DNA from: a virus
Strand: one strand, 5' to 3'
Length of the DNA: 44,217 nt
Virus record (IMG/VR): IMGVR_UViG_3300032205_000001
Span: 1 to 44,217 of that record
A program made the translations under genes and the position numbers. Within the stretch, counting starts at the first letter, position 1. Each line of letters begins with the position of its first letter. The notes under the pieces were generated by a model, which had not been told where the DNA came from, did no database searches, and saw only the letters and a program-made list of their open reading frames with translations. Below are positions 1 to 7,096 of this stretch, one piece after another.

Positions 1-285
1 CCAGCCCCCGTATTTATCGGTGACAGCGACGAGCTTCTTGCTGCTTTCTCGCAGCATTTCCTGCATGCCATTGAGGTTCAGCTCGCCTTCTCCGGCGATA
101 GCCATGGCCACAGCTGCGCCGCCGCCGTGGCATACGGATCGGACATCATCGAGAGCGAGGAGATCATCGTCGGACATCGCAGCGTTCTGCAGAAGCGCAA
201 CGCTTCTGCATAGGTCCATGTATTCAGTGCAGTAGACGCAGTACTCAAGGTTGGTTTGATCTGTACCGCAGCGATTGCAGCTCAT
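1..285 (-). CDS. Small zinc-ribbon-type protein (3' part outside window)
   Basis: The ATG at 285 opens a frame that runs off the left edge, so at least 95 residues are present and the C-terminus is missing. The N-terminus has Cys pairs (CNRC at 3-6 and CVYC at 16-19) typical of a small zinc ribbon. The rest is helical and Ala-rich. The start overlaps the stop of the upstream gene in an ATGA tetranucleotide, so it is probably translationally coupled as the last visible gene of the leftward operon. Function unknown. Confidence 0.65.
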   Translation of the reverse strand, partial: MSCNRCGTDQTNLEYCVYCTEYMDLCRSVALLQNAAMSDDDLLALDDVRSVCHGGGAAVAMAIAGEGELNLNGMQEMLRESSKKLVAVTDKYGGW

Positions 286-563
286 TTCTTGCTCTTTTTC
301 TCGGTAGCCTTGTGAACTTCCGGGCTGGTGTACGGAAGTAGATCGCGCACCATGTTCCAGCGGGCGATGGACTCCGTGATGCCGGCAGCGTTGACGACGA
401 GGTGAGCGTCAAGAGCCTTGCCGTCCCGGAGAGATTCGACGGCGTTGTTGACCCGAACCTGGAGGTTCTTCAGTTCGGACAGAAGAATAGCGGCAACCCG
501 CTCGTGTTCCTTCTGCAGCCGGCTTTTCAGCTGGCCGTATAGCCATTCCTCGTCGGGGCTCAC
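282..563 (-). CDS. Hypothetical helical protein, 93 aa
   Basis: Begins with GTG at 563, which overlaps the upstream TGA (GTGA), and ends in ATGA with the next gene. The protein is predicted almost wholly helical, with many Leu, Glu and Lys residues and a lysine-rich tail (EKKSKK). I see no catalytic motif. The double overlap supports it as a real operon member. Confidence 0.7.
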   Translation of the reverse strand: MSPDEEWLYGQLKSRLQKEHERVAAILLSELKNLQVRVNNAVESLRDGKALDAHLVVNAAGITESIARWNMVRDLLPYTSPEVHKATEKKSKK

Positions 564-1120
564 AGCGGCTTACCGCCAAGCTTCAGCATGCGCTGAAGGC
601 TCTTGCCAGGAACCGGCGAGATGTCGACGACGGCCACATCACCATCGCAGGTGGTGACATACAACGGCAGCTTGAGCTGCTGTGCATCGCTGATGGCATG
701 CGCCCATTCACGGTGCGGGACCGTGATGTGCGGCTTGCCTTCTTGGTCGTAGCGATCGACGAAAGAGCCTTCCCGCCCGTTGCGCTTGGTCTGACCGAAG
801 GGGACACCGACAACGGCCGGATCACCGTGACCGGCAATCTTCTTGATGCCGAGGTAATGTTCGTAGACGAGCATGTACGTACAACGGGTGTTGTACCCAC
901 GCGGATCGTCACGCTCCCAGTGCATCTGCAGGCGAGGAAGCGGAAGGTCGCTGTACTCCATCTCGCGACCCAAGGACCAGCCGAGGTTGTCGTCCTTCAG
1001 CTGCCGCTCGAAATGCTTGGCGTTGTCCTCGGCCTTGAGCGCGCGTTCCTCGCTAGCCTGAAGCTTCTGCTTCAGTTCGTCGATGAGGGTGTTGAGCTGC
1101 TCCTCAGTCTTCGGCGTCAT
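560..1120 (-). CDS. Hypothetical protein with N-terminal coiled coil, 186 aa
   Basis: Residues about 5-45 form a charged Leu/Glu/Lys heptad region consistent with a coiled coil. The remainder is a mixed domain rich in Arg, His and Asp without a motif I recognise. The ATG lies exactly 7 nt after TGTAG of the GAAA-type promoter at 1121-1153 (here GGAA), so a leaderless transcript is likely. It also overlaps the stop of the preceding gene (ATGA), so it could be translated from both short and long mRNAs. Confidence 0.75.
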   Translation of the reverse strand: MTPKTEEQLNTLIDELKQKLQASEERALKAEDNAKHFERQLKDDNLGWSLGREMEYSDLPLPRLQMHWERDDPRGYNTRCTYMLVYEHYLGIKKIAGHGDPAVVGVPFGQTKRNGREGSFVDRYDQEGKPHITVPHREWAHAISDAQQLKLPLYVTTCDGDVAVVDISPVPGKSLQRMLKLGGKPL

Positions 1121-1476
1121 GCCTTATCTACAGGCGACTCAGGCGGCTTTTCCATCCCTGGCGGGGTTGTTCCGCCGCACCGCTGGCAGTAGCCGCTGTA
1201 GAAGCCAATGCATCCAATGGCTTCGCAAGCCACACGAGCGCCTCTCAGATGCCCGTGGATGTATGCAGAGGTGAAGTCCTTGCACTTCTGGTCGTACTCC
1301 TTGAACTGCGCCTGAGAGCCTCCGATCGAGCCCCAGGGGCCACGGAGAACGGGTCCGCCGGTATAGGCGTGGTCGCCGACCATGTACGGCGTGCGGTCCA
1401 GGCCGATGATCTCGCGTTCCTTGCGGAGCACGAGCACCACGCATTCAAGGGTCCATTCGGTGACAGCTGCGCTCAT
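1117..1476 (-). CDS. Hypothetical Cys-rich protein, 119 aa
   Basis: I chose the ATG at 1476 because GGAAAG stands 5 nt upstream; a longer frame starts at 1518. The middle is Gly-rich, and a C-terminal Cys cluster includes a CQRC pair followed by a Pro-rich tail, suggesting metal binding. Its last codons contain the -35/-10 elements of the next promoter. Function unknown. Confidence 0.65.
   Translation of the reverse strand: MSAAVTEWTLECVVLVLRKEREIIGLDRTPYMVGDHAYTGGPVLRGPWGSIGGSQAQFKEYDQKCKDFTSAYIHGHLRGARVACEAIGCIGFYSGYCQRCGGTTPPGMEKPPESPVDKA
1121..1153 (-). promoter_or_regulatory. Leaderless-type promoter of 560-1120
   Basis: On the minus strand GGAA (1153-1150) and TGTAG (1132-1128) are separated by 17 nt, followed by 7 nt and ATG. 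It has one mismatch to the GAAA-N17-TGTAG consensus. The promoter lies inside the 3' end of the upstream gene. Confidence 0.7.
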
Positions 1477-1777
1477 GGTCTTTCCATAGGTTGATGCCCC
1501 AGTCGCTGACGCACTCACGTGCGTAGTAGAGGCCTTGGTTTTGTTCCTTGGTGTCTTTCAGCTCTTGTTCGAGAACCTTGACCCGTTGGTCCATCTTGGT
1601 CACCGCATCATGGTAGCGACCAACCTGAACGATCATGACGATGGTCCAGGTCACGAATGCGAATCCGAAGAAAAAGATGGAGGCCGGAAGCCAGCGGATC
1701 CAGTTCGCCACGATCTTGTCGATCGGCGTCTGTGGGTCCCGAATCAACTTGGCGATGGGTGGCTCGTTTTCCTTCAT
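1445..1777 (-). CDS. Single-pass membrane protein with coiled coil, 110 aa
   Basis: A hydrophobic segment at about residues 31-52 is followed by a charged heptad region at about 58-82 rich in Val, Leu, Lys and Glu. This gives an N-in topology with an extracytoplasmic coiled coil, or the reverse. The size and layout resemble phage spanin or lysis-accessory proteins, but no lipobox or signal-anchor-release motif is visible, so that role is only a possibility. The start (1777) sits in an ATGA overlap with the preceding stop. Confidence 0.65.
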   Translation of the reverse strand: MKENEPPIAKLIRDPQTPIDKIVANWIRWLPASIFFFGFAFVTWTIVMIVQVGRYHDAVTKMDQRVKVLEQELKDTKEQNQGLYYARECVSDWGINLWKDHERSCHRMDP

Positions 1778-2001
1778 TTCTGAGTAAGTAATCCGATGAC
1801 GTAGCGATTGGCAAGGCAGCCTGCGCAAAGCGTCGGAGATCCTGGCTTCGCTGCGCAACTGTCGCACTCCACGAACTCGCCGCGAAGGAAGTCAGCGCCT
1901 CGACACTCTCCAAGCGACTTGGCAATCATCGAGACCCAGTAGACCTCCTCGTCCCTGGAGTCCGGTCGGTCAGCAGCAACGATTGTGATCTTTGTGGGCA
2001 T
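1774..2001 (-). CDS. Small zinc-ribbon protein, 75 aa
   Basis: The C-terminal half carries CDSC and CAGC pairs separated by about ten residues, a likely four-Cys zinc site. The N-terminus is short and hydrophobic (beta). AAGAAG lies upstream of the ATG as a weak ribosome-binding site. It overlaps a 45-codon ORF upstream by 32 nt and ends in ATGA with the next gene. Confidence 0.65.
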   Translation of the reverse strand: MPTKITIVAADRPDSRDEEVYWVSMIAKSLGECRGADFLRGEFVECDSCAAKPGSPTLCAGCLANRYVIGLLTQK

Positions 2002-2107
2002 GGGTCTTCTTGGGGAATTTGGAACGAAGCCAGACGAGGCTGAAGCCGACGAACGGCATGCTCATTAACAGAACCTGGGCTTCGTCCCAGCAGAAATGAA
2101 AGGGCAT
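1970..2107 (-). CDS. Tiny membrane protein, 45 aa
   Basis: The ORF starts with ATG at 2107 inside a TAATG overlap with the preceding stop. Residues about 10-28 form a hydrophobic helix, followed by a basic and Cys-rich tail ending NRCC. It fills an otherwise empty 105 nt interval in a gap-free operon, which is the main support. Function unknown. Confidence 0.5.
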   Translation of the reverse strand: MPFHFCWDEAQVLLMSMPFVGFSLVWLRSKFPKKTHAHKDHNRCC

Positions 2108-2484
2108 TATTTGATCTCCGCCGCAGCCTCAACGAGGTCATGGGCTTCCTGCTTGGATACGACTCGACTTGGGATACAGCCGTGCGGGCACAGCATTCCG
2201 TCAGCGACTCCATAGAGCCGACAGATCATTGGCCGTGCCGAATAGATGGTGCAGCGCTGCTTCTTGAGATAGCTGCAGTTCAACTCTTCCGTCGGCCGCA
2301 ACATTACGTGGTTCTTGTGAATCGGCGCCACGACATCCGGGATGGTCTTTACTCGACGTCCCGTGAGGACAGCGATGGCATCCTTCTCGGCCTTGGAGCA
2401 CATGATGACGCCGCAGGCATCATGGCAGAGGCCCTTGCACGAGATCGAAGGCAGCTTCGCGTATAGGTCAGCGAGCTTCAGCAC
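2107..2484 (-). CDS. YkgJ-like cysteine-cluster protein, 125 aa
   Basis: The pattern resembles the YkgJ/UPF0153 family of putative zinc/iron-chelating proteins: Cys residues near positions 16, 20, 24 and 29, then NCSYL, QRCTIY, ARPMICRLYG and CPHGC. GTG start at 2484, overlapping the upstream stop. Members of this family bind metal through the conserved Cys set, but their role in phages is not known. Confidence 0.75.
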   Translation of the reverse strand: MLKLADLYAKLPSISCKGLCHDACGVIMCSKAEKDAIAVLTGRRVKTIPDVVAPIHKNHVMLRPTEELNCSYLKKQRCTIYSARPMICRLYGVADGMLCPHGCIPSRVVSKQEAHDLVEAAAEIK

Positions 2485-2837
2485 CAGCCGAACATCTTCG
2501 TGGTGATCTTGTGAAAGGCGTCATAGCGAGCCTCGTAATACTTCTCTTGTTCGAGCTGCTGCTTCTCGGTCAGCTTGTCGTACTTCTTGGGATGCTTCAG
2601 AAGAGCGAGCCGCATAGGCTCCAACTTCTTGAACTTGTCCGGTGCAAGCAGCTTGATGACGATATCTGGAACTTCGAGGCCGTTCTTGGCTTTGAGATCC
2701 TGACTGCCGCCGGAATCGATGTCTGTTCCGCGATAAGGCTCAAGCAGGATCTTGAGTAGCCTTACCTTGAGAAGACCGGCGTTATATGCCCCCATGACGG
2801 TCTCTTCCATGAACCTGTATGCCTGATTGTTACCCAC
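2478..2837 (-). CDS. Hypothetical protein, 119 aa
   Basis: GTG start at 2837, with AGGA about 7 nt upstream inside the previous gene. The sequence is Lys/Leu-rich and mostly helical, with no Cys pair except a terminal GWC. It overlaps both neighbours by 7-8 nt. No family recognised. Confidence 0.7.
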   Translation of the reverse strand: MGNNQAYRFMEETVMGAYNAGLLKVRLLKILLEPYRGTDIDSGGSQDLKAKNGLEVPDIVIKLLAPDKFKKLEPMRLALLKHPKKYDKLTEKQQLEQEKYYEARYDAFHKITTKMFGWC

Positions 2838-3192
2838 GCTTTTTCCTTTTGCTGACCATCTTGATTTTGACCGGCTCTTCGGTGTGCCGGTCTGCGGAAT
2901 AGCAGGCGCTGGATAGCCGCTCCCAGCCGATGACCATCATGTCCATGATGGCGCTGAGGTCAGGCCGGTACGTCAGCTTCTGAAATTTCTTCTCAGCCTT
3001 GGACTTCATCATCCATGGGTTGAGGTCACGAAGACCGGGTTGAGCGAAGATCGTATGTCCTCGTTCGAGCTTCGTGGTCCCGTCGCTATAGAACACCTCA
3101 TAAAGGAGATGGACGTGGCAGCCGGCCTTCCCCTTGCTGAGGTACATGCCGATCTCGCGGCGGTCCAGCACTCTGGGTTTACGCTTAGCCAC
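2830..3192 (-). CDS. Hypothetical basic protein, 120 aa
   Basis: GTG start at 3192, overlapping the previous stop. The basic N-terminus (KRKPRVLDRRE) and basic C-terminus (KRKKRG) flank a beta-rich core with HVHLLYEVFYSDG. This suggests nucleic-acid contact, but no named domain can be assigned. Confidence 0.7.
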   Translation of the reverse strand: MAKRKPRVLDRREIGMYLSKGKAGCHVHLLYEVFYSDGTTKLERGHTIFAQPGLRDLNPWMMKSKAEKKFQKLTYRPDLSAIMDMMVIGWERLSSACYSADRHTEEPVKIKMVSKRKKRG

Positions 3193-3598
3193 GGAGCCCT
3201 GCCTTCCGCAGCACGTCGCTCGCGCGCATGAAGATGCTGGTCACCTGGCTCTCGGTCATGCCCAGCGCCTTCTGGAGGTCTTGCTGCATGACCGTCCACT
3301 GGCCTTCGTCGATCGACTGCATGGCCATGATCTCGTAGATCAGACGAGCGAACTGCAGCTCGTTGTTGAACCAGGGGTCGTCCTTACCGTCGCGAATCTC
3401 CAGCTTCTGAATGCCGCCAGGCTGGTTTGTCCAGCGGGTGCCATCTGCCTTGAGAGCGCCCTCCTTGGGCTTCAACCGGCGCGGCTTCTTGTTGCGCGCT
3501 TGATTGTCGTGGTACTCGGCCTCCTGGCACGTGCTCTTGAGGCACGTCACCGTGGAGCCGGTCTTCAGAGGTTCGCCGCATTGACGACAGCTGGGCAT
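3185..3598 (-). CDS. Zinc-ribbon plus helical-domain protein, 137 aa
   Basis: CRQC (4-7) and the downstream CLKSTC make an N-terminal zinc ribbon. A basic linker (NKKPRRLKPK) follows, then a helical C-terminal domain of about 60 residues with a possible helix-turn-helix (ALGMTESQVTSIF). The ATG lies exactly 7 nt after TGTAG of an exact GAAA-N17-TGTAG module, so a leaderless mRNA is expected. A DNA-binding regulator is possible but unproven. Confidence 0.75.
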   Translation of the reverse strand: MPSCRQCGEPLKTGSTVTCLKSTCQEAEYHDNQARNKKPRRLKPKEGALKADGTRWTNQPGGIQKLEIRDGKDDPWFNNELQFARLIYEIMAMQSIDEGQWTVMQQDLQKALGMTESQVTSIFMRASDVLRKAGLRG

Positions 3599-3631
3599 AA
3601 CCTACCTACAGACCTACTCCTCAACTATTTC
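3599..3631 (-). promoter_or_regulatory. Leaderless-type promoter of 3185-3598
   Basis: GAAA at 3631-3628, 17 nt, TGTAG at 3610-3606, 7 nt, ATG at 3598. Exact match to the window consensus. No Shine-Dalgarno sequence lies between TGTAG and the start. Confidence 0.85.
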
Positions 3632-3799
3632 ATCGAACATGTGGCCGTTGATGCCGCTGTCTTTGAACCAGCGATCTGGCGGTGGGGCCTTGATGCAGAC
3701 CGGCAGGTCAGACTTCACGCCCTTAGCCAGGTCTTCGAGGGTTATCGATTCATCGCCTGGCCACGGCAATTTGCAGTAGCGACACACCTTTTTTGACAT
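3614..3799 (-). CDS. Small zinc-ribbon protein, 61 aa
   Basis: CRYC near the N-terminus is a half zinc ribbon, with a second Cys near position 35. I preferred the ATG at 3799 over the in-frame GTG directly before it, because the ATG is exactly 7 nt after TGTAG of the promoter at 3800-3832. It lies just upstream of another promoter, so this is probably a short monocistronic unit or an operon head. Confidence 0.65.
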   Translation of the reverse strand: MSKKVCRYCKLPWPGDESITLEDLAKGVKSDLPVCIKAPPPDRWFKDSGINGHMFDEIVEE

Positions 3800-3832
3800 C
3801 ACCTGCCTACAATCCGCCTAGAACGGGCTTTC
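3800..3832 (-). promoter_or_regulatory. Leaderless-type promoter of 3614-3799
   Basis: GAAA at 3832-3829, 17 nt, TGTAG at 3811-3807, 7 nt, ATG. Exact consensus match. It lies inside the last codons of the upstream gene. Confidence 0.85.
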
Positions 3833-4282
3833 ACTAAAATCAGACAGGCTGTCGACCGGGCAACGAATCTGGTAGCCGGAGTCGGCGTTGAGATTCTTCG
3901 TGCAGCCGACGTCGCCCATCCGGCTAGCCATCACCACGCGCACTCGGTCTCCTTTGGAGACGCCCAGCCAGTCATTTCCTTGGTAGGTGGCGAATAGCTT
4001 TGGGTATGGTTCCTTAAGCAGCATCCCATGCGCTGGCATGCGAGCGCGATCAAGGAACTTGCGCAGGCATTCCGGCTGAGACTGGTCTTCGATGTACTCG
4101 TCGCAGTGCTTGAACGACTGCGAGATTAGATCGAGCGTAGGGTCCAGTTCTTTGCCGGGTTCGTCGGCCGGCGTTGTCCTTGTGGCCAGAGGATCTCCTC
4201 CTTCTGGCACAACGTCCGCCGGGATTAGAAGTGCCACAACTCCGGCGAGACCCTCGCTACGCTGCTTTTTTCTTTTGGTCAT
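3818..4282 (-). CDS. Hypothetical protein, 154 aa
   Basis: I set the start at ATG 4282, inside the 3' end of the DUF5131 gene. The longer frame would overlap that gene by 100 nt. A basic start (TKRKKQR) precedes a hydrophobic stretch (GVVALLIPADVV). The C-terminal half has the beta-rich character of a small OB- or SH3-like fold (KGDRVRVVMASR). No family recognised. Confidence 0.65.
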   Translation of the reverse strand: MTKRKKQRSEGLAGVVALLIPADVVPEGGDPLATRTTPADEPGKELDPTLDLISQSFKHCDEYIEDQSQPECLRKFLDRARMPAHGMLLKEPYPKLFATYQGNDWLGVSKGDRVRVVMASRMGDVGCTKNLNADSGYQIRCPVDSLSDFSESPF

Positions 4283-5297
4283 CTGGGAAGGCCTGGTGCT
4301 GGACGCCGTCCAGGTAAGGCCTCTCGATAACACCGCCGGGCTTGATTTTCGAGCCATTTCCGCCGCTGACCACGTCGACCACTTCCGAGCGTGCAGCCTG
4401 TCCGCTCGGATACAGCCTGTGTCCGCCCTCTTGCGCAGCAGTTGCCTGCTTCAAGAAATACGGAACGCCAGCAGCCTCACACTGATCACGCAGCAGCCTG
4501 AGCCATCTGTGGTCGCACGCACGCATTCCAGGTCCGCTCTCGCAACCAGCAATGACCCAGCCCAGGCCGTGGTTAAGCTTGATCTTGAGCTGGTACTGGC
4601 GCGTGTTGTTGTGCGTGCGGAACTTGCCCGTCGGCTCCATCAGCCACTCGGACAAGTCAACCTGACCGATCAGCGGCTCACAGGACAGGAACCGAACAAC
4701 AGCCGGCGTCGCCAGCAGGTCGGGAATGCGCTTGTCGGCCGCTTCCTGGTCCTCTACAGACACGCCAAGCCACACGTTCGGCAACGGCCACACGTAGCCG
4801 CCCATGTTCGAGTCGGCCTTGGCGAACGCCTTGAGGTCGTCAGGACGGTCCTTGAGCGCTCTATACGCGTATCCGAGCAGCTCTGGCATCGAGAGCCTGC
4901 CGGCCCACGCAAACCATTCCTTCATGCGCGCAGAGCGCTTGGTGAGAACCTGGAACGTGTGCTGCTTACAGACCGCCATGATTCCGAAGATGGCGGCGAT
5001 TTCTTCGTTTGTGAGCTTCTCGAAGAACAAATCGCTCATCGAGTTAACGAAGATTTTCCTCGCTTTGCTCCAGCGGACCGGGTCGATGAGATGCTCGGTG
5101 ATGAACCGGACTTCACCCGTCCAGCGAGCCCCTTTGGGGGTGCGCTTGACGAGCTGATAGTACGGCTGACCCTCGTCGGAGAAACGGCCAGCCATCGTCT
5201 CGGCGTAGCAGTGCCGGCAACCTTCAGAGACACGTGCGCAGCCTCTGATTGGATTCCAAGTAGCTGAGGTCCATGAGATTCCGGTCTTATCGCCCAT
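4257..5297 (-). CDS. DUF5131 (phage Gp37/Gp68) family protein, 346 aa
   Basis: The N-terminus begins GISWTSATWNP and has the family signature GCARVSEGCRHCYAE, with Cys at 20, 27 and 30. Later blocks VLTKRSARM, NVWLGVSVEDQ, RFLSCEPLIG and WVIAGCESG match the Gp37/Gp68 family, which has a radical-SAM-like cysteine arrangement and no settled function. At 346 residues it is longer than the roughly 230-260 I recall for most members; the extra length includes the C-terminal tail after VPYFLKQ. It overlaps its neighbours on both sides. Confidence 0.9.
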   Translation of the reverse strand: MGDKTGISWTSATWNPIRGCARVSEGCRHCYAETMAGRFSDEGQPYYQLVKRTPKGARWTGEVRFITEHLIDPVRWSKARKIFVNSMSDLFFEKLTNEEIAAIFGIMAVCKQHTFQVLTKRSARMKEWFAWAGRLSMPELLGYAYRALKDRPDDLKAFAKADSNMGGYVWPLPNVWLGVSVEDQEAADKRIPDLLATPAVVRFLSCEPLIGQVDLSEWLMEPTGKFRTHNNTRQYQLKIKLNHGLGWVIAGCESGPGMRACDHRWLRLLRDQCEAAGVPYFLKQATAAQEGGHRLYPSGQAARSEVVDVVSGGNGSKIKPGGVIERPYLDGVQHQAFPDDQKKKAA

Positions 5298-5517
5298 CTA
5301 ACTTTCTCCGCTTCACACAAGAGGAACAGTCACAGTCAGGCGGGATTTTGGCTGGACCGTCGCGCCCAAGCAAGAACTTCATGACGGACTCTCGGGATTT
5401 CTTGTCCAACGTGTGGAACGTCTTCACAAAGAAATCCTCGACAGCCTTGTCATCCTTCGGGTCGACGTCGCCCCACTTCTGAGCGGCCATGTTGTACCAG
5501 TGCATTGCGGTCGGCAT
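5287..5517 (-). CDS. Hypothetical protein with C-terminal Cys cluster, 76 aa
   Basis: A helical N-terminus (WYNMAAQKWGD) is followed by CDCSSC near the end and a basic tail RRKLDGR. It overlaps the DUF5131 start by 11 nt and abuts the next gene, so it is co-transcribed with it. Function unknown. Confidence 0.7.
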   Translation of the reverse strand: MPTAMHWYNMAAQKWGDVDPKDDKAVEDFFVKTFHTLDKKSRESVMKFLLGRDGPAKIPPDCDCSSCVKRRKLDGR

Positions 5518-5714
5518 TAGAGCTTCAACGCGTCAAGCGCCTCCTGAATCGGACGGTTTGCATCGCTCGCTCCGCAGTTGCACGGAGCGTAGCTCTCTGG
5601 ATCTTCCATCGGACAGAAGTTGCTATGCCCTCTGCCCCTTGGAGCCTTCTCTAGAGCGATCTTTGCGCGGATGATTTTCTCGATTAGCTGTTCGTATGTG
5701 TATTTCTGGTTCAT
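5517..5714 (-). CDS. Hypothetical Cys/Asn-rich protein, 65 aa
   Basis: The ATG at 5714 lies in an ATGA overlap with the cupin-like gene, preferred over a longer upstream frame. An N-terminal amphipathic helix (YEQLIEKIIRAKIALEK) is followed by a FCPM...CNCG segment that could bind zinc. No family recognised. Confidence 0.65.
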   Translation of the reverse strand: MNQKYTYEQLIEKIIRAKIALEKAPRGRGHSNFCPMEDPESYAPCNCGASDANRPIQEALDALKL

Positions 5715-6202
5715 TGGTAAAACAATTTGAAGCGCTCCATGAGCCCAGCAACGCGATCCGGTCCCATCGGGGATAGCGGTTCGTTGCTGCGCGGCGCTTC
5801 TCGCTCCCACGGCTTGCCGGTGACCATCAGACTGAGCGATGGAGCGTTGATGGGCCGGACGTAGTGCCATCCGTCGGGCTCGATCATCTCGTAGCAGAAG
5901 GCCGTGTTTGCTAGGATCTTACAGGCCACAGGTGGAGGATCTATCCCCTTGCCGTAGCCGATTCCCATCTCGTAGGAGCCTTCAAGAACTCGAATCGCCG
6001 ACGGCCACGGATGCGGATGGAAGAGCGCTTGTTCGGGCGTACACGGATGGATGCGGTGCAAGTACACGCGATGGTCGCCAAGCTGTCGCCAGAGCCGTTC
6101 GACGACAGGCGGGTGGTAGTTGATGTACAGGCTGTGCCAGCCAGGCAGCATCAACAGCGTGTGCATGTCGTCTTCGATTCTGTAGAGCACGTCAAGCATC
6201 AC
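5711..6202 (-). CDS. Cupin-like protein, 163 aa
   Basis: FHPHPWPSAIRVLEGSYEMG at about 61-80 matches the metal-binding start of a cupin barrel (HxHPWP, then a Gly-rich turn and Tyr/Glu). The length suits a single-domain cupin. A second protein in the window (13254-13802) has the same HxHPWP core. Possible roles include sugar or small-molecule isomerase or oxygenase, but substrate and metal are unknown. Confidence 0.65.
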   Translation of the reverse strand: MMLDVLYRIEDDMHTLLMLPGWHSLYINYHPPVVERLWRQLGDHRVYLHRIHPCTPEQALFHPHPWPSAIRVLEGSYEMGIGYGKGIDPPPVACKILANTAFCYEMIEPDGWHYVRPINAPSLSLMVTGKPWEREAPRSNEPLSPMGPDRVAGLMERFKLFYQ

Positions 6203-6429
6203 TCACCTTCCAGGTGTTTCAGCTCGGCAAGGCGAGCCTCCAATGCTGGGATGCTCGCTGCGAGCCTTTGGGCGTTCTCTAATTGCACTTCGAGACAGCA
6301 GCGCTCGCAACGGGGCGTAAACATGCCGTGTACAGCGGCAATGATGCCCTCGTCGGTCCACCAGGCGGTAGCGGGCCGCTTGTTACAACGAGAGCATGTT
6401 TGTCCGTTTGGCTTCTCGGTCAGCATCAC
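6199..6429 (-). CDS. Small four-Cys zinc-finger protein, 76 aa
   Basis: CSRC (12-15) and CERC (about 41-44) form a four-Cys zinc site around WWTDEGIIA, followed by a Leu/Ala-rich helix. The start (6429) is in an ATGA overlap with the upstream gene. Confidence 0.7.
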   Translation of the reverse strand: MMLTEKPNGQTCSRCNKRPATAWWTDEGIIAAVHGMFTPRCERCCLEVQLENAQRLAASIPALEARLAELKHLEGE

Positions 6430-6935
6430 TTCTGGTCCTGGCGGTTCGCTTCCTGCCCGGCGGCGATGCCTTTGCTGAGCTGCTGTACGAGATACAGGGC
6501 GATCGAATCGACGATGTGCTCTTCGATAGACGCACCGAGGGCAGTCCTGAGAGTCGAATGAACTGTCTCTGCTGAGACGACCTGTTCAGCTGAAACGCCA
6601 GCTCGTACGCTGTTGACACCAAGCCGGAAAGCAATCATGCCGGCTTCTTTGACGTGCGCTGCCATTCGGACAGCCGGCCCAGGATCTGCTTCGTTTGTGC
6701 GCTTGGCATCTTCGCTGGCGTCCTCCTGATCGGTTTGACGATTGATCTGTGCGGCATAGGCTGCACGTCCCTCGGGAGTGATCGCAAAGAACACAATTCC
6801 CTCGAAATCATGAAACTCGGCGAACTTCTGCTTGAGAAGTGCGTCTCCCACTGGATTCGGCTTGTAGTTCTCGCGCCGAATGCTGCCGACGATCAGCTGC
6901 TTGAGTAGTTCCATCTGTGGCTGGGGGATTCTCAT
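6426..6935 (-). CDS. Hypothetical helical protein, 169 aa
   Basis: The start at ATG 6935 overlaps the upstream TGA (ATGA), chosen over a longer frame with an unlikely Arg/Cys-rich extension. The N-terminal 70 residues look like a small mixed domain. A charged linker follows, then a helical C-terminal half (VSAEQVVSAETVHSTL). No catalytic motif seen. Confidence 0.7.
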   Translation of the reverse strand: MRIPQPQMELLKQLIVGSIRRENYKPNPVGDALLKQKFAEFHDFEGIVFFAITPEGRAAYAAQINRQTDQEDASEDAKRTNEADPGPAVRMAAHVKEAGMIAFRLGVNSVRAGVSAEQVVSAETVHSTLRTALGASIEEHIVDSIALYLVQQLSKGIAAGQEANRQDQK

Positions 6936-7096
6936 TTTGTCTCGTCCGTTGGTGGGAATTGTTTTCTTGCAACGAACCCTTTTCCGTTGCAGATCTTGCA
7001 AGCTGTCTTCTTCGGCACCCAGAGAAAACCACGACCTTCGCAGTTCGAGCACTCCATGAGTCGATCGTCGCCAGGCTTAGCTTCGGTCTTCCTCAT
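6932..7096 (-). CDS. DnaJ-type zinc-finger mini-protein, 54 aa
   Basis: Two CxxCxGxG repeats (CSNCEGRG and CKICNGKG), the signature of the DnaJ cysteine-rich zinc domain, make up nearly the whole protein; no J domain is present. The start at 7096 overlaps the preceding TGA as ATGA. It probably binds one zinc. Free-standing versions are common in phages and bacteria, often without known function. Confidence 0.75.
   Translation of the reverse strand: MRKTEAKPGDDRLMECSNCEGRGFLWVPKKTACKICNGKGFVARKQFPPTDETK

Noticed and set aside
1445-1777. Spanin call for the membrane/coiled-coil protein
   Set aside because: The layout fits, but there is no partner lipoprotein gene and no lysis cassette beside it, so it is left as a membrane protein.
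4750-4765. TGTAG on the minus strand inside the DUF5131 gene
   Set aside because: No GAAA at the right distance and no start codon 7-8 nt on; a chance coding match. The same holds for TGTAG at 12173, 12270 and 30950.
4092-5267. 391-codon open frame on the plus strand
   Set aside because: Antisense shadow of the DUF5131 gene and its neighbour; low-complexity Arg/Ala/Leu translation and no promoter.
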